64,000 bases of DNA, taken from positions 1,240,001-1,304,000 of the forward strand of contig NZ_CP168034.1 of NCBI RefSeq assembly GCF_041530365.1, in the 5' to 3' direction. Shown piece by piece: positions 8,339 through 16,082 of the stretch (its first letter is position 1; each line of letters begins with the position of its first letter). The DNA comes from Capnocytophaga sp. ARDL2 (GTDB lineage: Bacteria; Bacteroidota; Bacteroidia; Flavobacteriales; Flavobacteriaceae). Below the pieces are notes generated by a model that worked only from the letters and a program-made list of their open reading frames with translations, ran no database searches and was not told where the DNA came from. A program made the position numbers and the translations under genes.

Positions 8339-9632
8339 TCCTAACTCGTCGTTCCATTCTTTGCCTCCGAATTTGTATTTTTCAGCGGCGATGCTTCGGT
8401 TGGCGTTTGCTACTTCGTTGTAGTCTTGGTGTTATTAGTTACATTTCAATTTAGGAGGTTCGTATGTATTATATGCTTTATTACTTCTCACTATTTTAAA
8501 TTTTCGTTTGTTTTTACAAAAATAGTACTTATCTCCTACTATTCGATTATCAAACTCTACTAAATGAAGCTCTTTATAATCTTTAGGTAACAATCCCAAA
8601 TGTTTTTTTATCACAGTAGAATCTAATACCCCATAACTATTAATTGCTTCTACTATTTCTCTTGACAGTGGTGTAATAGAATCTTGCCATAAAAATAATT
8701 TTCTTTTCTCTATAACATATCTATTAGGAAGGTTGCCTTTTGGTACTTTTCCAATTGAATCATCGGGATATATTGTAATGAAATTAGATTTACTCGGATA
8801 TGAAGCAATTATTTTATACGAAATAGTATCGTACTCATGTTCTATCCCTATTTTATAATTTCTTGGAGAAATTCCTATCACAAAATGATCGGTATTTTCT
8901 TCATATATATTAACTTCAAATACATCAAACTCTTTATTATTTCGTTCTTCTAAAAAAACTTTAGGAGTTTTATATTTTTTAGCATAATTTTTAATGATCA
9001 TTTCAATGATTTCGTCTCGATCAAAATTTCTTTTTTTAGTTGATTTTGTTACTATGCAGCTTACAAATAATACACTACTCAAAAGTGTAAAAATAAAATT
9101 AATATTCTTTTTCATACCCTCCAGATACTATATAATATTTAATATTTGTATTTATAGATTTATTTTTAAGGTCTCTTTCTGATGCTACATGATCATAAAA
9201 AGGATGCGTGTGAAAATGAGCTTTAAGTCTTTTTCCAAAAGTTATTTTTAACCATTCCTCAGGTGTTTGTGAATAATCTCTAGTATTATTTTTATATTTG
9301 TAAGTAATTACTTCATAAACATTTGGATTGCTAGTTTCATTACCAAGCCTTATACCTGCTATTTCTGTTTTTATGTAATCTGTAAATCTAGAAATAAATC
9401 TATTAAAATCTTCTATACTTGGCGTTCCTGGCAGATTTACAATAAAAGAATTATCTATCGTTTTAAGGTTTAACCCGTTTCTTAAAATACCTTTAGGAAT
9501 ATTATCGATAATCACCTTTTCATTGTTATCATCTTTTTTTTCTATCAATCTGTCAAAGTTGTCATCCGTTTTATTTACAAGTGTTATTCTTCCAGACTCT
9601 CTATCTAATTGATAGTCATTCTCAACTCCTTC
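8339..9632 (-). repeat. Duplicated cassette block, copy B (CT3 tip + Imm3)
   Basis: This block matches 451-1745 by eye apart from one fewer T in the run just before the JAMM motif. Here the CT3 frame stays open, so this is the intact version. Confidence 0.8.
8435..9115 (-). CDS. Putative immunity lipoprotein Imm3
   Basis: The 226-residue lipoprotein (signal ending SSVLFVSC, Cys20) is the partner of the JAMM tip CT3. Its start overlaps the last 17 bases of the CT3 frame, a classic toxin-immunity overlap. An apparently identical copy is Imm7 at 547-1227. No domain is recognised. The mature part has many Lys and Asp residues. Anchoring in the envelope implies that the CT3 peptidase must be neutralised outside the cytoplasm, if this is indeed its inhibitor. 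Confidence 0.82.
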   Translation of the reverse strand: MKKNINFIFTLLSSVLFVSCIVTKSTKKRNFDRDEIIEMIIKNYAKKYKTPKVFLEERNNKEFDVFEVNIYEENTDHFVIGISPRNYKIGIEHEYDTISYKIIASYPSKSNFITIYPDDSIGKVPKGNLPNRYVIEKRKLFLWQDSITPLSREIVEAINSYGVLDSTVIKKHLGLLPKDYKELHLVEFDNRIVGDKYYFCKNKRKFKIVRSNKAYNTYEPPKLKCN

Positions 9633-9869
9633 ACCTTTAAACTGTTCGTTTCCAAAATTAAAAAACTCAAAAGCCGCCCCAGTCATCAATAAATTTCTTC
9701 CGTAGCTATCAGCAGGGAAAGCCACCATCCCTGTAGGATCTACAAAATTTATCGGATTATTATTCAAAAACGATTGTGGCGATAAGCTATAAAACTCCTC
9801 TGCCATAGGGTCATAAGTAGTCGTTCGCCCAATCGCCGCATCGTAATTCCTTGCATGAAAGTCATACAA
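9099..9869 (-). CDS. Orphan RHS tip CT3 with JAMM/JAB metallopeptidase toxin domain
   Basis: The core fragment begins at about 9961 (GYNEVVNANRSLAAEK), 40 bases after the Imm2 stop. The listed start is a TTG at LYDFHARN. After TTTYDPMAEEF...FVDPTGMVAFPADSYGR and the MTGAAFEFFNFG linker comes a tip of about 180 residues. Near its end HFHTHPFYDHVASERD fits the JAMM signature H-x-H-x7-S-x2-D exactly (His220, His222, Ser230, Asp233 in this frame, DNA 9171-9212). TEIAGIRLGN about 50 residues earlier may supply the catalytic Glu. JAMM domains are known zinc isopeptidases/peptidases and occur as JAB-type toxins in polymorphic toxin systems. Target unknown. Confidence 0.85.
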   Translation of the reverse strand: MYDFHARNYDAAIGRTTTYDPMAEEFYSLSPQSFLNNNPINFVDPTGMVAFPADSYGRNLLMTGAAFEFFNFGNEQFKGEGVENDYQLDRESGRITLVNKTDDNFDRLIEKKDDNNEKVIIDNIPKGILRNGLNLKTIDNSFIVNLPGTPSIEDFNRFISRFTDYIKTEIAGIRLGNETSNPNVYEVITYKYKNNTRDYSQTPEEWLKITFGKRLKAHFHTHPFYDHVASERDLKNKSINTNIKYYIVSGGYEKEY

Positions 9870-10002
9870 ATTCAGTCCTAATTCATCGTTCCATTCTTTG
9901 CCTCCGAATTTGTATTTTTCGGCAGCTAAACTACGGTTGGCGTTTACTACTTCGTTGTAGCCAAAAGATTAAAAACAATTCTGTCATTTATAAATAGAAT
10001 TA

Positions 10003-10503
10003 TTAATCAATATATAAAGATGAATCTCTCTTTTTCAACTCCTTTAATATGTCTTTTAATTCTATTTCTAATTCAGATGAAGATACTGATTCAACAAAAC
10101 ATTTCATATCAATAGAGTAATATTCATTTTTTTCCAAATTATCTGAATAATATTTTACAAAAATATAATAACTATGCCATTCTTCACATTCTAAATTATC
10201 TGTAAAACAGGTAGATTTTTTTATACTTTCAAAAAAATTTACTTTAGATGGTAAATTTATTTCAGAAACGATTTTTCCATTAATTAATTTATAAATATCA
10301 TATTTACCCTCATTATAGGATAAAATAAATGAATAGTTTGCAATTTCATAACTTACAACAATAATATTTTTATTTTTTTTATAAATCTTTTCTGATAGAA
10401 AAAATGTCTTTTTTTCATTTTTTTGAATTTTTCGATTAACTGAACAAGCTAAAAAAAGAAATATAAAAGAACTAATGATTGTAAATTTTAAGTAATGTGT
10501 CAT
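10003..10503 (-). CDS. Putative immunity lipoprotein Imm2
   Basis: The 166-residue protein has a lipoprotein signal ending [10 protein letters not shown] (Cys20) and a mature domain of mixed beta/helix character with a Cys pair ([14 protein letters not shown]). It is very A+T-rich. Its start overlaps the end of CT2 by 32 bases. No family is recognised. By position it is the immunity partner of the JAB-like tip CT2. About 40 bases after its stop the core fragment of CT3 begins. Confidence 0.75.
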   Translation of the reverse strand: MTHYLKFTIISSFIFLFLACSVNRKIQKNEKKTFFLSEKIYKKNKNIIVVSYEIANYSFILSYNEGKYDIYKLINGKIVSEINLPSKVNFFESIKKSTCFTDNLECEEWHSYYIFVKYYSDNLEKNEYYSIDMKCFVESVSSSELEIELKDILKELKKRDSSLYID

Positions 10504-11362
10504 ATTTAATTGTTAAATAACTTCCGTTTTGATTATAAAATTGTACTTTTCTGTCTAATAAACCTATTACAAATGCAGTCCCTGTAAATCCACCATTCAC
10601 ATATCGATTCATATTCGGTACATCTCCTTTAAGACCATTTATATTACTTGGAGTTGAGTATCCTATTTTATAACCACCTGGTAATTTAACAATAGGGTGT
10701 GTATGCCACATATATTCAATATTTCTTAAATTTACATTCATTCTTCTACCTTGAAAGAAAAAAGGTTTTATACTCATATAATATAAAAATCCATTTGATG
10801 TTTCTTCTCTTTTAAGAGGAGCTCCCGGATCCCATCTATTTACAATGTTTGACCCAAAATTCACATGTCCCCCTTGTTCTAGACCTGATTCTGTAGTTTG
10901 ATTTACTGAAGTAATAATTTCTTTTAGAATATCATTATTTGGAATACTTGCAGCATTTTCACCTAATGGTATTTCCCCATTATAATATTCTCCATTACTT
11001 GTAGCTTTTTTCACTTCTTTTTCGATGTCTCCTGTAACCACATATCTTTTTCCATCATCTTTTCCATCACTTCCAATCTTGTTTCCATCTCTATCATAAT
11101 AATCCCCAAAATTAAAAAACTCAAATGAAGCCCCAGTCATCGATAAATCTCTTCCATAACTATCTGTTGGAAAGGCTTGCATTCCATCTGGGTCGATAAA
11201 GAAAACTGGATTGTTGTAGGCGTAATTGTACGATGTCCATCGCTTAGAGTTTTCCGCCAACGGATCTACATTTAGCCACCTACCAATGGCTGGGTCGTAG
11301 TTTCGGGCGTGGAAGTCGTATAGGTTTAAGCCTGGATTGTGGTAGTTATCTTGCCTTAACAT
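10472..11362 (-). CDS. Orphan RHS tip CT2 with JAB-like toxin domain
   Basis: The 296-residue frame starts with a real-looking ATG ([23 protein letters not shown]) after a gap of about 140 bases behind Imm1, unlike the other orphans, which run directly from a preceding stop. Its first 80 bases differ from the other core copies, so this fragment has a separate origin. The usual [31 protein letters not shown] and [13 protein letters not shown] segments follow. The tip contains [11 protein letters not shown] (like the ExGG strand of JAB domains) and MWHTHPIV, then [11 protein letters not shown]. The HxHP is clear, but the SxxD Asp is replaced or displaced, so activity is uncertain. Related in fold to CT3 but not a copy. 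Confidence 0.75.
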   Translation of the reverse strand: MLRQDNYHNPGLNLYDFHARNYDPAIGRWLNVDPLAENSKRWTSYNYAYNNPVFFIDPDGMQAFPTDSYGRDLSMTGASFEFFNFGDYYDRDGNKIGSDGKDDGKRYVVTGDIEKEVKKATSNGEYYNGEIPLGENAASIPNNDILKEIITSVNQTTESGLEQGGHVNFGSNIVNRWDPGAPLKREETSNGFLYYMSIKPFFFQGRRMNVNLRNIEYMWHTHPIVKLPGGYKIGYSTPSNINGLKGDVPNMNRYVNGGFTGTAFVIGLLDRKVQFYNQNGSYLTIKYDTLLKIYNH

Positions 11363-11461
11363 TTTTCGTTTTATTTATTTTTCCTAAACACCAACATAAG
11401 TGTAAATATACAGAATTTGGAGGAAATATCAGTCACTAATTACAAATCCGTGCCATCGGGG

Positions 11462-11492
11462 AAACGCCAGGCTTACAGCTTGGCGTTTTTTT
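11462..11492. terminator. Hairpin between the expressed RHS unit and the orphan array
   Basis: AAACGCCA and TGGCGTTT form a perfect 8-base stem around an 11-base loop. The T run follows on the plus strand, while on the minus strand only UUU follows the stem. It lies 10 bases after the stop of Imm1 and could end the minus-strand transcript, weakly, before the orphan cassettes. Confidence 0.45.
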
Positions 11493-11501
11493 GTTATAAA
11501 T

Positions 11502-12530
11502 CTATAAATTTGCTTTTGCAAGTATACCATTACCTAAATTTCCTACAAAAAGACTGTCTTTGTAAAAAATATATGGAGGCACTAATGTTCCTTTCTCTAA
11601 ATTTAACTCATTAAATACTTTGCCTGCGTCTTTTGAGTAAATAACACTTTTTCGTGTCCCTCCAAAACCTCCAAGCATACTTTCGTCAACTTTATACGTT
11701 ATAAGCCCTATTAAATCTTTATATACATAAAATCCATCATCTGATATGTTGTCTATATTATCCATTAGGGTTGTAAATGAATTTTTACGATATTGGACAA
11801 GATTAATTTTACCTTCAGTAGTTCCTTGTAAAAAATAGAACGTTACACTATCTGAAATTCTAAAATCAAGATTTAACTTTTTATCTGTAGAGAATATTAT
11901 TTTTTTTGTCTCTAATGATGCATCAAGTTCTTCCAATTGCGTAATACCTCCTTTTTCAGAGAGCTTGTATATCTTTTCTCCAAACAACTGATAAGAGCTA
12001 TTTGTGGATTTTTCAGTTAGTTTTATTTTTTCATTACCCTGAACTTTATAAAGGCTATAACCATCATAAAATAAATTTTGCACTGCATCATACCAAACTA
12101 TATGATTCTCGTGTTCAAAAAGTTTGGTGATAATCCCTGACGAATATTTATAAAATGTATCTGATTTTCCATAATTAAGATCACGAGTAAAAAAGCATAT
12201 GGAAGTATTATCCATCTGTGGTAAAAATCTAGCTGAATTTACCTCATTAAATTCTGTTATAAATTCTAGTTTATCATAAGATTCATTTATTCCTTTTGAA
12301 AATAATTTGACTTTAACATCAGTTTCTATGTACCTGTCTTTAGGTTCAGAATACACATATGTAGATTTATTCGTCAAGATATAAAACTCATCATCTATAA
12401 CAAAAAAATCTTCAAAACTACCATTCTCTTTTACAAATATTTCAACATTTTCATAAATCATTTTATCATTTTTTTCTTCAGAACAAGAAATACTTGTTAT
12501 TAAACACATTAACAAAATCAGCTGTTTCAT
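11502..12530 (-). CDS. Putative immunity lipoprotein Imm1, partner of the full-length RHS toxin
   Basis: The 342-residue lipoprotein (signal ending CLITSISC, Cys16) has an acidic stretch just after the anchor Cys (SEEKND), similar to surface-export signals described for some Flavobacteriaceae lipoproteins. The body has repeating beta-strand units (FYILTNKSTYVYSE, IYKLSEKGGITQLEE, FYVYKDLIGLITYKV), suggesting a beta propeller. It starts 3 bases after the stop of the full-length RHS gene and is the only immunity gene next to a tip on a complete core. A hairpin follows. Function is inferred from position. A structural or sensor lipoprotein is an alternative. Confidence 0.75.
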   Translation of the reverse strand: MKQLILLMCLITSISCSEEKNDKMIYENVEIFVKENGSFEDFFVIDDEFYILTNKSTYVYSEPKDRYIETDVKVKLFSKGINESYDKLEFITEFNEVNSARFLPQMDNTSICFFTRDLNYGKSDTFYKYSSGIITKLFEHENHIVWYDAVQNLFYDGYSLYKVQGNEKIKLTEKSTNSSYQLFGEKIYKLSEKGGITQLEELDASLETKKIIFSTDKKLNLDFRISDSVTFYFLQGTTEGKINLVQYRKNSFTTLMDNIDNISDDGFYVYKDLIGLITYKVDESMLGGFGGTRKSVIYSKDAGKVFNELNLEKGTLVPPYIFYKDSLFVGNLGNGILAKANL

Positions 12531-12533
12531 AAA

Positions 12534-15500
12534 TCAGAAAATTTTAGGGATAATTTGCCTTACTTGTCTCATACCATCAGGACTTGTTAAATCTTTTAAA
12601 TCCGGAGTAGTCCCAATTTTGAATTTATCTGAAAATGGTAAATTCTTCAGTAATCCACCTTTTATATAAGACGGAACGTGAGTATCAAAAGCTTTTGTTC
12701 TGAAAGCATCATTATTACTTTGAATATAAGAGTCATTCTTTATAAAATTTTCCATTTGTTTTTGTAGCTCTGTAACAGTCTGATCTATCCATTTTTTACC
12801 TGCATCAGATAATTCGTTTCTTAATTCTTTAGTGAACTTATTGGCATACTTATGACCATATGACAAATAATAATCTGGTGGAGTTGTGCCATATGATTCA
12901 ATATGAGCTTTATACCGTTGCTCATAATAACTCGCATCACCTGTAGGTGCTATTGCAACTTTTTGAGAATAATCCGGATTAGGATTTGCATTAACTAACT
13001 CCCAAGAGTTATTTTTTGTAAAAGTCCAATCATTACCAAAAGCATCTGTTTGTTTTGCTCCATAATTGTATGTAAATATAGGTTTTGAGGATTCTAATTT
13101 GGCAGCAAAAGTAACATCTTTTATTGGAGGTGCACAAGGGACGTATTCTCCATTACTAGCTCGTGTATAACATCTTCCGTCTGGATCAACAAAATTAACA
13201 GGATTATTACCTGTATATATGTATGGACTTTCGTTAGGATAATTCTCCGCCAGCGGATCTACATTCAACCATCGCCCTATCGCTGCATCATAATTCCTTG
13301 CATGAAAATCGTACAAATTCAATCCTAACTCGTCGTTCCATTCTTTGCCTCCAAATTTGTATTTTTCTGCGGCAATGCTTTTATTTACATTGGTGATTTC
13401 ATTATATCCTTGGTGTTTTAAACCGAATGGGTAGTAATTACTCTCCTCAAGAATTTCACTTGCTGGTTCAATAACTCCATTGTCATTTACATCGGCGTAA
13501 CTCAAACGGATATTACCCAAATGGTCTTTGTACTGATAGACATACAAAAATGCTCCGTTATGTGGTTTTACATAGCCTTCTGGCTGTGCGAAAAACTGCA
13601 ATATGCCGTTTTCGTATTGAAACTCTCCGAAATAATCGGTGATTACAACTGCTCCTTGGTTGGGTTGTATGCGTTTTTGTATTCTTTTGCCTGTGGCGTC
13701 GTAAAGATAATAAATTTTTCCTTGTGGCAACTGTATCTCTACAGGTTGGTTTAAATGATTGTATTTGATGTTTGATATCCCCTTGTTCCAATCCGTGAGA
13801 ATATTTCCAAACGAATCGTAATGGTAATCATTGTCTGTATTTGTGCCGTCTGCAAACCCTGTGCTGTCGCCTGTATTGTCCGTTACTTTTTGCAACTGAT
13901 TGCCTTGATAGGTATAAGACAAATCGTCAATTTCGTGAGCGAGGTTGCTCAAGTTGGTGTTGCGTTTTAGCGATAATATATTACCATTTTTGTCGTAAGT
14001 TAGAGCTTCGTTGTAAAAATTGTTTACAACGGTGTTGGCTCCTGTTTTGGTAAAACTCATCGCTTTTTCCAATCTGTTGAGTGGGTCGTACAAATAGTTG
14101 TATCCTCGGGTAATATTGTCTTGCTTGGTGGTGTAGTTCAAGCTCGATATATTTCCATTATACAAAGGTTTGTGCGTGTCTTGGTTGTATTTCAATTCAT
14201 AGACAAACAAATCATTAGGCGAACGGTCTTTGTTGATATGCGTTAGCCAATTGCGAATGTTGTAGGTATAATCTACCGTCTGCAATGTACCTTGCAATCC
14301 GCCTACTTTTTTTTGTACCAATACGCCCAGTGGGTCATAACTGAGTGTTTGTATTTTTTCCGTTCTCGTGCCTATGGTTTGCGTATGCGATAGCATACGA
14401 TCTCTGCGGTCGTATGAAAAATTATCGGTATAGCTCAACACGGGCGAACTGCTGTTGTATTTGGTTATGGTTACCACTTGGGTCGGCATTCCTGTAAAGG
14501 TCAATCGGCTGTCTTTTTGTGTAAAACCCCCCAAATGATTGCTCTCAAAACTGCGAATCGGTCGGTATTTGTGGTCGTACAAGGTATAAGACAAATTGCC
14601 GTGGGTTTCGTTGCTTTGGGTAAGTACGCGTGTCCAAGTTCCCGTTGGTTGCCCTTTTACTGCTGTGTTGGTTGCCTGATTTTCTATGGCAGGAAAGGCG
14701 GTAGGGGCATTCGGATACTGATAATTGTCGTAATAATTTACACTCAACAGTCGAAACTGCGTCGGAAAACTCACATTGGTATAATGCACCGAAATACCGT
14801 CTATGGTGTTGGATTGGATTTTCTTTTCTACGGAAAAGGTATTTTGCGACAAGGCGTGTCTTGTGGCAGAAGAAAATGTGGTTGCAGGATAAAATCCTGT
14901 ATATACCACTCGCCCAAAGGCATCGTATTTCGACACCAGCCAACCTTTGCTGTTTTGCCCCCAAGGGTCGTAAACCGGTCCTGACAATACCACACGGTCG
15001 GCTTTGTCATAAATGAGATATTCCCACTCTTTTTGTGGGAGTTTTTTCTCTACCAATCGCTTTTTTGCATCGTAATGGTATTGGTAACACAATTGGTCTA
15101 ACACCTCTTGAGACACCGCACCATTTGCCAACGGAGGCAACACAAATGCCAACAAATTTTGCTCGTTGTAAATATAGTAAGTATCGTGGAAAACACCTTT
15201 GCTAAAAGTGCGTTTTAGTACGATATTGCCTTCAGCATCTTTAAATTCTATCAGTGTGTTGTGCAATCCGTCGCCCGATTTCCAATTTTCGGTTTTGGTA
15301 GTGGTTTTGGTAAGCGTATGGGCAGGATAAAAACCATTGGCTGTTACCGTATTTTTATACACACCATGAGCAAAAGTAGTCTGTACGAAGTATCTTTTTA
15401 CTTCGTTTGCTGCATTAAATCCGTATTGGTTTCGTTCGGTGTTGCGTTGGTTTTCAGCGGCGTAATCCATACCCCAATCTGCACCAGGAAAGGCAGTTTC

Positions 15501-15983
15501 CAATTCTCTTCGCCTTGTCGAACGCTCAACCTTATGCTCTACAAAAGGATTGGGCGTGTGTTCATAATAAGGCGTGTTGTAAAAAGTTAAAGTCTTGGAC
15601 TGGGCGTTTTCTATGAAATTGGCGTGATAAGTTGTTTGTGTAATTGTACCTCCAAATCTTATATTCGGCACCACGGTTACTACTTTATCCTCTTGTGTAA
15701 AAGGCAAATACTCTTTTACTTGTCCCAAATCTTTTTGGTATTCGATATGGGTAACTATGTTTTTAGCTTCCTCTGGCGAACTGTTTTTATCAACTATTTG
15801 TATCGGTCGTCCTAATCCATCGAAATAGGTAGTGGTTTCTATATGAGGACTTACACTTCCAAAGATTTGAAAGCTAAGAGGAAGTTCCCGTCTTATAGTT
15901 TCTTTTACATAGTTTTTGTTGGTGGTTTGCCCAAATAGTCCACTTGTAAACAAACTAAGTATAATGAGTAGTAGGTTTTTCAT
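12534..15983 (-). CDS. Full-length secreted RHS polymorphic toxin (core + CT1)
   Basis: Starting at the ATG at 15983 the protein has 1149 residues and a signal peptide (MKNLLLIILSLFTSGLFG, cut before QTT). The N-terminus resembles the DUF6443-type region of Bacteroidota RHS proteins (HIETTTYFDGLGRPIQIVDK). Many YD/RHS repeats follow (YDAFGRVVYTGFY, YNYLYDPLNRLEKAM), then the core end [28 protein letters not shown] and FVDPDGR at the toxin boundary. The tip CT1 (about 230 residues) ends with YYLSYGHKYANKFTKELRNE and AFRTKAFDTHVPSYI, a pattern seen in other RHS tips, but I cannot name its activity. No PAAR domain or T9SS tail is seen, so the export route beyond the inner membrane is unclear. 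Confidence 0.9.
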   Translation of the reverse strand: MKNLLLIILSLFTSGLFGQTTNKNYVKETIRRELPLSFQIFGSVSPHIETTTYFDGLGRPIQIVDKNSSPEEAKNIVTHIEYQKDLGQVKEYLPFTQEDKVVTVVPNIRFGGTITQTTYHANFIENAQSKTLTFYNTPYYEHTPNPFVEHKVERSTRRRELETAFPGADWGMDYAAENQRNTERNQYGFNAANEVKRYFVQTTFAHGVYKNTVTANGFYPAHTLTKTTTKTENWKSGDGLHNTLIEFKDAEGNIVLKRTFSKGVFHDTYYIYNEQNLLAFVLPPLANGAVSQEVLDQLCYQYHYDAKKRLVEKKLPQKEWEYLIYDKADRVVLSGPVYDPWGQNSKGWLVSKYDAFGRVVYTGFYPATTFSSATRHALSQNTFSVEKKIQSNTIDGISVHYTNVSFPTQFRLLSVNYYDNYQYPNAPTAFPAIENQATNTAVKGQPTGTWTRVLTQSNETHGNLSYTLYDHKYRPIRSFESNHLGGFTQKDSRLTFTGMPTQVVTITKYNSSSPVLSYTDNFSYDRRDRMLSHTQTIGTRTEKIQTLSYDPLGVLVQKKVGGLQGTLQTVDYTYNIRNWLTHINKDRSPNDLFVYELKYNQDTHKPLYNGNISSLNYTTKQDNITRGYNYLYDPLNRLEKAMSFTKTGANTVVNNFYNEALTYDKNGNILSLKRNTNLSNLAHEIDDLSYTYQGNQLQKVTDNTGDSTGFADGTNTDNDYHYDSFGNILTDWNKGISNIKYNHLNQPVEIQLPQGKIYYLYDATGKRIQKRIQPNQGAVVITDYFGEFQYENGILQFFAQPEGYVKPHNGAFLYVYQYKDHLGNIRLSYADVNDNGVIEPASEILEESNYYPFGLKHQGYNEITNVNKSIAAEKYKFGGKEWNDELGLNLYDFHARNYDAAIGRWLNVDPLAENYPNESPYIYTGNNPVNFVDPDGRCYTRASNGEYVPCAPPIKDVTFAAKLESSKPIFTYNYGAKQTDAFGNDWTFTKNNSWELVNANPNPDYSQKVAIAPTGDASYYEQRYKAHIESYGTTPPDYYLSYGHKYANKFTKELRNELSDAGKKWIDQTVTELQKQMENFIKNDSYIQSNNDAFRTKAFDTHVPSYIKGGLLKNLPFSDKFKIGTTPDLKDLTSPDGMRQVRQIIPKIF
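13273..13726 (-). repeat. RHS-core block identical to CT7, copy B
   Basis: This segment inside the full-length RHS gene matches 1939-2392 without visible difference over about 454 bases. It marks the core region through which orphan tips could recombine onto the expressed gene. Confidence 0.75.
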
Positions 15984-16082
15984 GATTGATTTAATTAAAA
16001 CATCAATAATATCTGTGTTATCTGCTAAAATCAAAGTAAGCGTAACGAAGATAAATTAAAAAATCTGCGTGAAACATTTCTT

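Noticed and set aside
1305..11362. Treating each orphan tip as an independently expressed gene
   Set aside because: Most have no ATG, signal peptide or ribosome-binding site and begin inside the RHS core right after a stop; only CT2 and perhaps CT7 have a plausible start.
1..12500. CRISPR or tandem-repeat array because of the recurring core segments
   Set aside because: The repeated units are protein-coding RHS-core fragments of hundreds of bases with unrelated coding sequence between them, not short direct repeats with spacers.
14478..14984. 168-codon plus-strand frame inside the RHS gene
   Set aside because: It lies opposite the well-supported RHS repeats and its translation shows no domain or start signal; a shadow frame.
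12534..15983. T9SS-exported RHS toxin
   Set aside because: The protein ends in its variable tip without a T9SS sorting domain, so export by T9SS cannot be claimed from the sequence.
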